A DNA stretch of 15,884 nt from an uncultured Prevotella sp. (GTDB lineage: Bacteria > Bacteroidota > Bacteroidia > Bacteroidales > Bacteroidaceae): positions 1 to 15,884 of the forward strand of contig CAAGGA010000096.1 of NCBI GenBank assembly GCA_900769275.1. The letters run 5' to 3'. Each line of letters opens with the position of its first letter. The first letter of the stretch is position 1. A program made the position numbers and the translations under genes. Shown one piece after another: positions 6,814 through 15,183 of the stretch. The notes beneath the pieces are model-generated. The model was not told the origin of the DNA. It was given only the letters and a program-made list of their open reading frames with translations, and made no database searches.

Positions 6814-6964
6814 ATTTTCTTTTATCAAGAATTAAAGAATTTTTCTTTGCTTGAGTAATCTCAATTAGCGAAATTCTTAAATTTTTCGCAAGCTCAAGGA
6901 AACTCCCTCCCGTTGGTCAGTGGGTCCTGCGGACAAGTCTCTGTAATTCTTGATAAAATAAATC
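6814..6964. mobile_element. MITE-like element with inverted-repeat ends
   Basis: A perfect 15-bp inverted repeat, TTTTATCAAGAATTA (6820-6834) and its complement (6944-6958), extends with a few mismatches to about 26 bp per side (about 6814-6839 and 6939-6964). About 100 bp lie inside, including CTTGAG/CTCAAG and GCGAAA/TTTCGC sub-palindromes. There is no transposase gene. It occupies most of the gap between flippase and beta-galactosidase. It could be a nonautonomous element, or a long-range hairpin in the shared transcript. No target duplication is obvious. Confidence 0.45.
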
Positions 6965-6979
6965 TTGATAGGGACAGAG

Positions 6980-9900
6980 TCACTGACAGTGACCGGGGGC
7001 AATAGTGAAAGAGAATGACTTGTTGCCATAGTGGATGCGATACTGATGCAGAGGCCAGGCACCCCAGGAATTCTCGCCGGCTACGCCGGAATGCTCCCCA
7101 TCAAGGAAGAGATTCGTGCAGGAAGACTTTGTGAGCTGATAGCTGTGACGCTGCTCCTTGTCAGCACCATCGTCCAGTTCCTCCGTGTCGAAATGCAGGG
7201 CAGAGGCATAGAAAGGCTTGGGAGAGGTGATGAGGAAGCCTGCATTGTCCGCTCCTGACTGCCGCCACCAGCGGATGTCGCTTTTCGTACCGCTCTCCTG
7301 CGGACGCATATATGGGAAATACTGCTCGTCAGCCGTCTGGCTGTAGATGCCGATACGCATGCACTCCTTGCGGTCGGAGTAGTTCTCTATCGGTCCGCGA
7401 CCGTAGTATGTGCTTCGGTCCATGTCGTAAGGTAACTGCATCACCATGCCGAAACGGAACATATCGCTGACCTTTACCGAGTCACTGGCAAGGAGATTCT
7501 CGGTCACTGTCAGTCGTCCGCTGACGGCGTCAAGGCTGTATATGACGGCAAGCTCTGCGCTGACGGCGGGCAGGTCATAGACGGCGGTGACCTTGACGGT
7601 CTTCTCTTTCTTGAGGTTCTCTGCGACGAATGTCTTTGCCTTCAGTTCGATGTCTTTCCAGGCCTTGAACTTCTGGTGCAGCTTGGCACCCATGTCGTTG
7701 TCCGTTGGGGCGCGCCAGAAGTTGGGTTTCAGCGTCCGTCCCTCGCTGAGCACGGTGCAGCCGTTGGCGGAATATTCCGTGATGAGCCCCGTTGTCTTGT
7801 CGAAGGAGATGGAGGCATTGTCGGAAATGACGCTCATCGTCGTCTCCTTCTTCTTGTCGATGACCTTTACCTTCACTTTCTTCTCATCCACGCCGGAGCG
7901 CAGTGACGGGCATTCAGCCTTTGTCTCGCCCTCTTTCACCTTTATCTGTGCGTAGGCGATGACCTGCTGCGGCTTCATGAGAGGCTCGGCATCCTTCAGC
8001 ATGAAGTCGATGTTGAGGAAGCCTTCGCCTGCCACCTTGGCTATGTCGGCAGGCACGGTGACGCATCCTGTCGCCTGCGGAGCAACGTCGAGATTGTCGA
8101 TGAAACCGTCGGAAACTGCCTTTCCGTCGCTCATCAGAGTCCATTTCATGCGCACATTGGAGAGGTCACGGAAGAAGAACTCATTCCTTACATCTACATA
8201 TACCTTGCCGTCAGCTACGCCCTTCTTGCCGTTCAGCGTAGCCCACACGTTCTGATACTGGTAAGCCACCTCGTAGGCGTGAGGGTTATACTGGCGGTCG
8301 GGACCGATGATGCCGTTGCAGTTGAAGTTGTTGTCGCTCGGGTCATAGTCGTTATAGTCGCCTCCGTACGTGTATTCTATCTTCCTGAGCTGCTCGTAGG
8401 TCATCGTCTCCGGCTGTATGCTCATCGGCTTCATGGGCTTGCGGTGCAGAGCCTGGTCCTGGAAATCCCAGTCGAAGCCGCCCTGGAACTTGGGATATTT
8501 GCGCACGAGGTCCCAGTAATCCTTGAGGTTGCCGCCGGAATTGCCCATCGTATGGTTGTATTCGCACTGTATCAGCGGCTTTGCCGACTTCGGGTCCTTG
8601 GCGTATGCCTCGCAGCCTGCCACGGAATAGTACATCGGGCAGAAGATGTCGGTGTTGTCGCTCGTCTTGCATCCTGCCTCATACTGCACGGGGCGGCTCT
8701 GGTCCTGCGACTTTATCCATTGGTATGCAGCCATGAAATGCTCGCAGTTGGCTGTCTCGTTGCCGAGACTCCACGTCACGATGGCGGGGTGGTTGAAGTA
8801 AGTCTTCACGTTGTGCTGGTTGCGTTCCATTATCTGCTTCGCAAACTGCGGGTCGTTGGACTCTGGTTTTTTATGATAGAGGAAACCGTGTGACTCCTGA
8901 TTGGCTTCTGCCACGAGGTAGAGACCGTACTTGTCGCACAGCTCATACCAGCGGGGGTCGTCGGGATAGTGGCACGTGCGCACGGCGTTGATGTTCAGAC
9001 GCTTCATTATCTCGATGTCCTGTATCATGCGTTCCACGCTGACCACGTAGCCGCCGTCGGGGTCAAGCTCGTGGCGGTTGGCACCTTTGACATACACTGC
9101 CTTGCCGTTGACAAGGAACTGCGCATCCTTTATCTCCACTTTCCTGAAGCCTGTCTTCACGGATGTCGCCGCCACGGGGACGGACTTGCGCCCTGCCGTA
9201 GCCACCTTTGCCACGAGGGTATATAGATAAGGTGTCTCCGCAGTCCACGTCCTGGCATCCTTTACCTCCATGTCCGCCACGGCCTTGCCGTCCTTTATAT
9301 CTTTCACGGTTGTCTCGGCTACGGTCTTTCCCTCAGCGTCGAGGAGCGTGAAGACCACGTCCGTCCTGCCTTTCAGCGTGGCATCGACGTGCAGTCTGCC
9401 GTCACGGTAGCTGTTGGTGAGGTCGGGAGTGACGCGGATGTCCTCTATAGCGTATTTCGCATTGCGGGCATAGAGGTAGTTTTCACGTGCCGTGCCGGAG
9501 AGTCGCCAGAAGTCTTGGTCCTCGCACCATGAGCCGTCGCACCAGCGGAACACCTGGAAAGCGATGAGGTTCTCACCTTTATTTATATAAGGTGTGATGT
9601 CAAACTCCGTAGCCACCTTGCTGTCTTCGCTGTAGCCTACGAACTGTCCGTTGACGTAGAGGTAGATACATGAGGTGACGCTGCCAAAGTGGGCGATGAC
9701 CTGCTTGCCCTCCCAGTCGTCGGGAATGGTAATCTTGCGGCGGTAGGAGCCTACGTGGTTGTCCTTTACGGGCACGGCAGGCGGCATCTTGTCGAAGTGT
9801 CCTCGCCATGCAAAGCCTACATTGACGTATTCCGGGTCGCCGAAGCCGTTCAGTTCCCAGCATCCCGGCACGGGCATCGTGCCCCATGAGCTGTCGTCGA

Positions 9901-10189
9901 GGTCCGTCAGGTAGAAGTCCTCAGGGCGTTGGTCAGCATTCTCCACCCAGCGGAACTTCCATGTTCCGTCGAGCGAGAGGTAGTTCCCTGACTTCGTCTT
10001 GGCAGTCCAGTCGCCGCACAGCAGTGCCGTCTCCTTTGCGTCGAACGGAAAGAAGTCCGTGTGCATCGGCAGCCTGTTGACCTCATTGACCTGCAGGTCG
10101 TGCCATTCCGTGAATGTTACGTCGTCTTTTGCGCTGACATTGCTCACTGCGAGCATTGCCATTGCGATGGATAGCAGTCGTATTCTCAT
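6980..10189 (-). CDS. lacZ: Periplasmic GH2 beta-galactosidase (LacZ-type)
   Basis: This 1069-residue glycoside hydrolase family 2 enzyme cleaves terminal beta-D-galactosides by a retaining mechanism. A signal peptide (MRIRLLSIAMAMLAVSNVSA, cleavage after residue 20) places it in the periplasm or envelope, unlike cytoplasmic E. coli LacZ. Domains in order are a sugar-binding jelly roll (about 65-245, with VPGCWELNGFGDPEYVN), an Ig-like domain (about 250-350), a TIM barrel (about 352-640) and a C-terminal beta-galactosidase small-chain domain (about 785-1066). The barrel contains GANRHELDPDGG and RTCHYPDDPRWYELCDKYGL. The acid/base is E478 in VTWSLGNETA and the nucleophile is E543 in PLIQCEYNHTMGN. 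Length is normal for the family and no frame damage is seen. A perfect hairpin (6979-6993) covers the stop codon. The gene has its own promoter and reads toward the flippase gene. The exact galactoside substrate is unknown. Confidence 0.95.
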   Translation of the reverse strand: MRIRLLSIAMAMLAVSNVSAKDDVTFTEWHDLQVNEVNRLPMHTDFFPFDAKETALLCGDWTAKTKSGNYLSLDGTWKFRWVENADQRPEDFYLTDLDDSSWGTMPVPGCWELNGFGDPEYVNVGFAWRGHFDKMPPAVPVKDNHVGSYRRKITIPDDWEGKQVIAHFGSVTSCIYLYVNGQFVGYSEDSKVATEFDITPYINKGENLIAFQVFRWCDGSWCEDQDFWRLSGTARENYLYARNAKYAIEDIRVTPDLTNSYRDGRLHVDATLKGRTDVVFTLLDAEGKTVAETTVKDIKDGKAVADMEVKDARTWTAETPYLYTLVAKVATAGRKSVPVAATSVKTGFRKVEIKDAQFLVNGKAVYVKGANRHELDPDGGYVVSVERMIQDIEIMKRLNINAVRTCHYPDDPRWYELCDKYGLYLVAEANQESHGFLYHKKPESNDPQFAKQIMERNQHNVKTYFNHPAIVTWSLGNETANCEHFMAAYQWIKSQDQSRPVQYEAGCKTSDNTDIFCPMYYSVAGCEAYAKDPKSAKPLIQCEYNHTMGNSGGNLKDYWDLVRKYPKFQGGFDWDFQDQALHRKPMKPMSIQPETMTYEQLRKIEYTYGGDYNDYDPSDNNFNCNGIIGPDRQYNPHAYEVAYQYQNVWATLNGKKGVADGKVYVDVRNEFFFRDLSNVRMKWTLMSDGKAVSDGFIDNLDVAPQATGCVTVPADIAKVAGEGFLNIDFMLKDAEPLMKPQQVIAYAQIKVKEGETKAECPSLRSGVDEKKVKVKVIDKKKETTMSVISDNASISFDKTTGLITEYSANGCTVLSEGRTLKPNFWRAPTDNDMGAKLHQKFKAWKDIELKAKTFVAENLKKEKTVKVTAVYDLPAVSAELAVIYSLDAVSGRLTVTENLLASDSVKVSDMFRFGMVMQLPYDMDRSTYYGRGPIENYSDRKECMRIGIYSQTADEQYFPYMRPQESGTKSDIRWWRQSGADNAGFLITSPKPFYASALHFDTEELDDGADKEQRHSYQLTKSSCTNLFLDGEHSGVAGENSWGAWPLHQYRIHYGNKSFSFTIAPGHCQ

Positions 10190-10221
10190 AGCGAAAAAGG
10201 TGAATGTTTGTAATTATTTTG

Positions 10222-10253
10222 CAAAAGTAATCATTTTTCCCTTACGATACAAA
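10222..10253 (-). promoter_or_regulatory. Promoter of the beta-galactosidase gene
   Basis: On the minus strand, TTTG (10253-10250), a 20-nt spacer and TACTTTTG (10229-10222) match the Bacteroidetes -33 and -7 elements. The predicted start is near 10216, leaving a leader of about 27 nt. Confidence 0.8.
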
Positions 10254-10345
10254 TTAATTCACTTTTCTTCCCACAGATTTTTTCTTCACGCAGCAAAAGA
10301 CAAGAAAATCAGCGGGAATGAAAATAGGACAAAATAGCACAAAAA

Positions 10346-10433
10346 CAAAAGCGGCGCTTTTACAGCCCAATATCAATGCTTTTACAGCCTGATATCAATG
10401 CTTTCACAAGCCAAAAGCGGCGCTTTTACGGCA
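10346..10433 (+). repeat. Four-unit array with exact 22-bp period
   Basis: Four consecutive 22-bp units share the second half TTTTACAGCC (intact in units 1 and 2, altered to TTTCACAAGC and TTTTACGGCA in units 3 and 4). The first half alternates: CAAAAGCGGCGC in units 1 and 4, CAATATCAATGC in unit 2 and TGATATCAATGC in unit 3. The order is A-B-B'-A'. Units 1 and 4 contain the palindrome AAAAGCGGCGCTTTT, and unit 3 contains TGATATCA. It is noncoding and lies between the divergent promoters of the beta-galactosidase and the large secreted protein. There is no spacer structure of a CRISPR array. Confidence 0.8.
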
Positions 10434-10510
10434 TGAAAACGAAGCTGTTATGTAAAGGGAAGATAATCAGTGAGTTACAAGAACCGAGGAGAGACGGTGG
10501 GGAATAGGAC

Positions 10511-10560
10511 AAAAAAATAACATCCAACTGTTGGTCAATCGCTATTGACACAGTTGGATG
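10511..10560 (-). terminator. Intrinsic terminator pointing leftward, no gene attached
   Basis: Arms CATCCAACTGT (10521-10531) and ACAGTTGGATG (10550-10560) are perfect. Inside them GTCAAT / ATTGAC closes a CGCT loop, with a 2-nt bulge. On the minus strand the hairpin is followed by TTA and seven T residues (10517-10511). On the plus strand there is no T-run. No coding gene on the minus strand lies between it and the rightward gene at 10861. Confidence 0.75.
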
Positions 10561-10627
10561 AAAGCTACTAACTAACTAACTACTGATCATAAATATTAGT
10601 ACTGCTAACCTAACTTTTTATGAAAGC
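10511..10627 (-). ncRNA. Candidate small RNA on the minus strand
   Basis: A TAATTTTG box on the minus strand (10640-10633) could start a transcript near 10627, and the strong terminator at 10511-10560 would end it after about 115 nt. No meaningful ORF lies within. Four ACTA repeats (10567-10582) occupy the middle. The -33 element is not evident, so the promoter is weak by sequence. The call rests mainly on an otherwise unexplained terminator. Confidence 0.35.
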
Positions 10628-10757
10628 TGATGCAAAATTACAAACTTTCGGGAAAAGAGCATAATTTCTCTGTTCCATTTTCATTTAATAATATACCATT
10701 TTTCGATTAAACCGACGATTTGTTACATCTAAAAAAGTTACTGAAACAAAACTAAAA

Positions 10758-10786
10758 TTGCGAATAATATAAATAATGTAATTTTG
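10758..10786 (+). promoter_or_regulatory. Promoter of the large secreted protein gene
   Basis: TTG (10758-10760), an 18-nt AT-rich spacer and TAATTTTG (10779-10786) match the Bacteroidetes consensus. Transcription would start near 10792, giving a leader of about 70 nt ahead of ATG 10861. Confidence 0.75.
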
Positions 10787-10860
10787 CAAACGAAAAGATA
10801 TTCCTATCGTTTCCGTATAAAAATTCATTTATTCATATTACTAAACTAAACCGATTAATT

Positions 10861-13800
10861 ATGAAATTCAAAAATCTACTTAGCCTTGGAGCAATGCTGT
10901 CCTGCGGTCTCGTAGCGCAGGCGCAGATACCTGTGTTCCACGAAAGTTTTGAAGCTGAGCAGTCAAAGCAGCCTACAGACATAGGCTACTATGAGCTGAT
11001 TAATAAGGAGGATGGTGACGACTGGTCAATCAGTTCCGACGGCTTCTCAGGCAACTGCTTCAACTTCTTCAATAGTTTCGACTTCCCCAACACCAACAAC
11101 TGGTGGCGTCGTGCCGTGAAGTTCCGCAACCTTCCCCTCGAAGCAGGAAAGAGCTATCGTCTCACGTTCCGTTTCAAGGGTTCCAATGTTTATGACGATG
11201 TCGATGGTCAGAAGAAATCACAGATGAAGGTAGGACTCATGCAGGGCGTGGAGAACGCTGACATCTCCATACTTGGCGCAAATGACAAGGACCAGTATAG
11301 GATTGTCTCTTACTTCAATGGTACCGATTACGAGAAATACTCCCTCATGTACTACTTTGCAGACAAGGCAAACCAGGATGCGAAGTACGATGCGAACTGC
11401 TCTACAAAGGAGGAATACAACGAGGCAAACAAGGATAAGTATTTTGCTACGTTCAACGTGTTCAACTCCGGTGAATACTATCTCGATGAGGTAAACCTCG
11501 AAGAGGCCAACATCGCCGGCATGAAATACCGTGAGTATGTCGTTTGCGTGGACCTCGGTTACGGCACCAATGCGGCTTCCCTCGCAGGAGCAAAGGGCTA
11601 CTACGTACTGCCTAACGAGTCAGCTACAGTAAAGGTAAACGGCACGGAGGCTAAGGTAGAGACCGTAGAACTCCGTTCCGACGGCAAGCTCTACGTCTTC
11701 CTCGTAGATGCTATCGAAGACGGTGCAGAGGTAGAGGTATCATTCACCAACCCCGAAGGCAGCGGCTTCGAGTATGCAGCAGACGCAGCAATACAGGGCG
11801 CAGTGCTCAACTTTACAGAGAAAGCAGAGTTTGACGAGACATTCAACTCTGATGGCGATATCACGTCATGGCTCTACGGTGAGCCTGTGCTTGAGACGAC
11901 GACACCTGTTGATGGCTCTTTCGGTCTTGATGCAAACATCAGCGAGTTCACGTTCACGTTCGACAGGGAGGTTTATTCCGTAGCCAACGATGCCGGTGAG
12001 GCTCCTGTGGCAAAGCTTTCCGATGGCACTGTACTCAAACTCAAGGAGGGAACTCCAGAGACTACCAATACGCTTACTTTCGTACGTGAGGGTGCTGACC
12101 TCGCTGAGGGTTCATATAGCGTGACCGTAGATAACGTCATTTCTTCTTATGGTACGGAAGGCAAGCAGGCGAGCCTTGCATTTGAGGTAGGAAAGGTGAA
12201 GTTTGCGGAGACTATATATACCGATCTCTTCACCAATCTCGTTCAGGGCGCAGCTAACGGACAGCCTGTGGGATGGACCATCATGGTAGGAGGAGAGGAC
12301 TGGAGCGGTGGCACTGCTAAGGAAGATAATGGTAGTGCCTGCCGCAACATGATTTCTGTTGGTTCCGATGGTAATGAATATGTTGCTTTCTATCTCTGTG
12401 ACCGTGAAGGCTATACATATATGCAGTATGGTGATCAGGAGGATGCGCACATCACGCTTCCTGCCGGAAATGTTGAGTTTAGCATTATGGCTATTGGTCA
12501 CGATGGAGCATTGAATAAGTATGAATATCGTCTTGAAGATATGGATGGTAACGAAGTGGCAAGGTCAACTGGTGCACCAACCATGCATGACAAGAATTTC
12601 ACTACACTTGATGAAGTTGGTGCTCTTAGCGTAAAGTTCAATAATCCTAAGGAACAAAACTTCATTCTGAAAGTTCATGGACCAGCAGGATGGGCAGCGG
12701 TACGCATACTCGGATTCAAGGCAAGAAGTTACGTGGTCACTGAGGGTGCTTCCACCGAGGCGGAAGTAGCATTCTCTGATGCTACGTTCGGTGGCGCAAA
12801 CGGTGTATCAGTTGCTGACAATAGCGCACCTGCCCAAGGTTCTGGCTGGGCTCTCTATCAGGCTACTGATGACCTCTCTTCCAACTGGAAGAAAGAGCCT
12901 GGCAAGGATTACAACTACTCTGGCATACGTATTTTCAATCTCGGTATAAAGAACCTCTCTGCCGGTTGGTACACCAACGGAAACTGGCCTTTGACTTACG
13001 CTATCTATGGCAGTCAGGAGTCAGAGGGAGAGAACGAGCCGCTGCTCCACCTCAAGTCCGGTCGTCACCAGATTACCTATTATACTTCCAACTGGAAGGA
13101 GAATGGCGCTAACGCTGGCAAGGATCACATCGTTTACTTCGAACTTGCAGACAAGGAGTCTGAGACCGTCATATATGAGCGCAAAGACAAGATAGAGAAG
13201 TGCGACATGAACGGTAATCGTAATGCTGAAGTTACGGCAGAGAAGATACAGTTTAATGTGACAATTCCTGAAGAGGGTGACTACACCATCAAGTTCGGCG
13301 GTACCACGGAGCAGTTCATCGGCAACATAAAGATTGAGAAACTCGGATCACAGACCGCTTACTACCTCGGTATGGTCAACTCTGCAAGAGATCTTGCCGT
13401 TGCTGAGTACGAATTAGCAGAGGATGCAACATTCGACGGTACTACGAAGACGGCCCTCAAGGCAGCCATCGACAAGTATGCAGATCCTTCGTTCCTCCAC
13501 ACTCCTGCTGAGGCAACGGCTGCCAGGGCAGAACTGGAAGAGCTGACAAAGGCAATGGAGACACGCCGCGAATATGTCGCACGCTATGACAAGGCTATTG
13601 AGGCTGCATTGGCTATCCTCGAAGAGGTAGGCGAGAAAGAGGCTACGGAAGACGATCCAGGACATGAGGCAACGAAGTATGCCAACCTCGAAGCTTTCTC
13701 TCAACTCACGGCAACATATCAGAAGTACGCTGAGACGTCTTCACTCCAGCTTGAGGATGCTGAACTGATGTCTGCCACTGTGGACTTGGAGAACAAGAGC

Positions 13801-14889
13801 ACATGGCTCCGTAACATGAAGGAAAAGTGTATCGCCCTGCTTACCAAGCAGGTAGTGGATGCGGCTGCAACGCTCGTCAAGCTCGATGAATCACTGGTAG
13901 ATGACGAACAGGTAATCGCTGCCGGCAATGCGCTCACCGATGACCAGCAGTTGGCAAATATGCTCAACCTCCGTATCACCAAGACCATTTACGACAAGCT
14001 CGCAGCTGGTGACAACCCATTCTCTATCCTTGATCCGGATATCCTCGAAGAGGTTGGTGATTCTATAGACCTCAGCAGTTTCATACAGAATGCTAATCTA
14101 TACACCACAGAGACCGACATTAAAAAGAACCTCACTGACATCAAGAACCTCCCGGGCTGGAATATTGACGTGATATCAGGAACACCGTCTGTAGAATGGG
14201 GTTGGGTAGCATTCAATGCTAACGAGTACAACCCAGTCAATGACCAGTTCCTCGTCTGTGGATGGTACACGGAGTGGAATCTCTATCAGACTGTAAAGAA
14301 TCTCCCAGTAGGTAAGTACACTTATGTTTCATCTACTCAGGATCGTGGATTTGAAGACACCTCTAATGATAAGAATGCCTACGCTGCTGAGCATGAAACA
14401 TGGCACGTGACTGGTATTAACAAGGATGGTGTTGAAACTGAAGGTGACATTCTGTCATATATCTGGTGGCAGGTAGGCGAACAGAAAGATTCCGTGGGCT
14501 ACGTCATCGACAATCAGGGTCAGTGGTACGGCATGACAGACTGCGTCTCTAAGCAGTTCGATGTTCCTGCTGATACAGAAGGTAAGACTGGTGAAGTGAC
14601 TATCGGATCTCATCCTAAGGAGTTCCAGGGAACCGCTTCTGCCGACAACTTCCGCCTCTATATGGTAGGCAAGGCAGAGGGCTTCGACTACGCTGCCGCT
14701 GCAAAGAAGTTGGCTGATGACGTAGCAGCTTCTATCGAGAAGACTCCTGCCGCTCCAGAAGGCGCACCTGCTTCCGTAGCTTACTACGACCTCAGCGGTC
14801 GTCAGGTAGCTCAGCCACAGGGCATCGCCATCAAGGTAGAGAAGTGGGCTAATGGCTACACCAAGGTATCAAAGGTAGTCATCAAGTAA
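10861..14889 (+). CDS. Large secreted multidomain protein with T9SS-like sorting tail
   Basis: This 1342-residue protein has a signal peptide (MKFKNLLSLGAMLSCGLVAQA). A beta-rich region (about 20-215) opens PVFHESFEAEQ and resembles carbohydrate-binding jelly rolls. An Ig-like domain covers about 340-450 (TTPVDGSFGLDANISEFTFT, then F-D-R-E-V, a common Prevotella surface pattern). A second beta-sandwich region spans about 455-670. A helical stretch at about 831-1050 contains a FIVAR-like motif (ALKAAIDKYADPSFLHTPAE, then ARAELEELTKAM). A galactose-binding-like domain (about 1065-1290) includes W-G-W and CGWYTEWNLYQTVKNLPVGK. The tail (about 1304-1342) reads VAYYDLSGRQVAQPQGIAIK and ends KVSKVVIK, matching the Y-D-L-x-G-R and K-V-V-x-K motifs of type IX C-terminal sorting domains. 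No catalytic domain is recognised, so a glycan-binding or adhesin role is possible but inferred. It has its own promoter and terminator and is probably monocistronic. Confidence 0.8.
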   Translation: MKFKNLLSLGAMLSCGLVAQAQIPVFHESFEAEQSKQPTDIGYYELINKEDGDDWSISSDGFSGNCFNFFNSFDFPNTNNWWRRAVKFRNLPLEAGKSYRLTFRFKGSNVYDDVDGQKKSQMKVGLMQGVENADISILGANDKDQYRIVSYFNGTDYEKYSLMYYFADKANQDAKYDANCSTKEEYNEANKDKYFATFNVFNSGEYYLDEVNLEEANIAGMKYREYVVCVDLGYGTNAASLAGAKGYYVLPNESATVKVNGTEAKVETVELRSDGKLYVFLVDAIEDGAEVEVSFTNPEGSGFEYAADAAIQGAVLNFTEKAEFDETFNSDGDITSWLYGEPVLETTTPVDGSFGLDANISEFTFTFDREVYSVANDAGEAPVAKLSDGTVLKLKEGTPETTNTLTFVREGADLAEGSYSVTVDNVISSYGTEGKQASLAFEVGKVKFAETIYTDLFTNLVQGAANGQPVGWTIMVGGEDWSGGTAKEDNGSACRNMISVGSDGNEYVAFYLCDREGYTYMQYGDQEDAHITLPAGNVEFSIMAIGHDGALNKYEYRLEDMDGNEVARSTGAPTMHDKNFTTLDEVGALSVKFNNPKEQNFILKVHGPAGWAAVRILGFKARSYVVTEGASTEAEVAFSDATFGGANGVSVADNSAPAQGSGWALYQATDDLSSNWKKEPGKDYNYSGIRIFNLGIKNLSAGWYTNGNWPLTYAIYGSQESEGENEPLLHLKSGRHQITYYTSNWKENGANAGKDHIVYFELADKESETVIYERKDKIEKCDMNGNRNAEVTAEKIQFNVTIPEEGDYTIKFGGTTEQFIGNIKIEKLGSQTAYYLGMVNSARDLAVAEYELAEDATFDGTTKTALKAAIDKYADPSFLHTPAEATAARAELEELTKAMETRREYVARYDKAIEAALAILEEVGEKEATEDDPGHEATKYANLEAFSQLTATYQKYAETSSLQLEDAELMSATVDLENKSTWLRNMKEKCIALLTKQVVDAAATLVKLDESLVDDEQVIAAGNALTDDQQLANMLNLRITKTIYDKLAAGDNPFSILDPDILEEVGDSIDLSSFIQNANLYTTETDIKKNLTDIKNLPGWNIDVISGTPSVEWGWVAFNANEYNPVNDQFLVCGWYTEWNLYQTVKNLPVGKYTYVSSTQDRGFEDTSNDKNAYAAEHETWHVTGINKDGVETEGDILSYIWWQVGEQKDSVGYVIDNQGQWYGMTDCVSKQFDVPADTEGKTGEVTIGSHPKEFQGTASADNFRLYMVGKAEGFDYAAAAKKLADDVAASIEKTPAAPEGAPASVAYYDLSGRQVAQPQGIAIKVEKWANGYTKVSKVVIK

Positions 14890-14936
14890 GACTAATCTCT
14901 CATCATCTCTCTCTATCGGGAGAATGAATAATATTT

Positions 14937-14976
14937 ACCGGCTGTCTGGGTAGCAATACTCAGGTAGCCGGTTTTT
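14937..14976 (+). terminator. Intrinsic terminator of the large secreted protein gene
   Basis: ACCGGCT (14937-14943) pairs with AGCCGGT (14966-14972). After a symmetrical GT/GT internal loop, CTGGGTA pairs with TACTCAG around a GCAA loop of the GNRA type. A T-run follows immediately (14973-14976, continuing after a C). It lies about 50 bp after the stop codon. Confidence 0.85.
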
Positions 14977-15058
14977 CTTGTAGGGTTGTATGATAGTCAG
15001 GTTTTAGGTTGTGTTACCTTTGCCTCATGATAAAGGCTCCATTGGAAGACATTATCAA

Positions 15059-15093
15059 CCCATAACCTCAAACCCACAACCAGTTACCAACGG
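15059..15093 (+). repeat. Degenerate CC-N5 heptamer repeats
   Basis: Five consecutive heptamers start with CC: CCCATAA, CCTCAAA, CCCACAA, CCAGTTA and CCAACGG. They resemble the octamer family at 41-72 and 4227-4274 but with period seven. The 14977-15124 gap otherwise holds only a lone TACCTTTG box at 15015-15022 without a -33 partner, and no supported gene. Confidence 0.45.
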
Positions 15094-15124
15094 TTTCTTC
15101 AAACTAAAAAAACAAACCAATACA

Positions 15125-15156
15125 TTTGTAAGTATTGGAAAATATGGCTAACTTTG
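15125..15156 (+). promoter_or_regulatory. Promoter of the Rpn-family nuclease gene
   Basis: TTTG (15125-15128), a 20-nt spacer and TAACTTTG (15149-15156) match the Bacteroidetes -33/-7 consensus closely. Transcription would start near 15162, giving a leader of about 22 nt before ATG 15184. Confidence 0.8.
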
Positions 15157-15183
15157 CACACGAACATCATAAACGAATCGCCT

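Noticed and set aside
6877..7062. Minus-strand frame reading across the MITE-like element into the beta-galactosidase end
   Set aside because: It overlaps the well-supported beta-galactosidase frame, and the remainder is inverted-repeat sequence.
10346..10433. Possible CRISPR array
   Set aside because: Units are contiguous at 22 bp with no unique spacers, only four in number, and no cas genes are near.
12112..12501. 129-codon minus-strand frame inside the large secreted protein gene
   Set aside because: It is antisense to a clearly coding frame and lacks a promoter or recognisable protein features.
15015..15061. TACCTTTG box followed by a 12-codon ORF (ATG 15028)
   Set aside because: There is no -33 element at a workable distance, and the peptide ends after 12 residues inside a repeat region.
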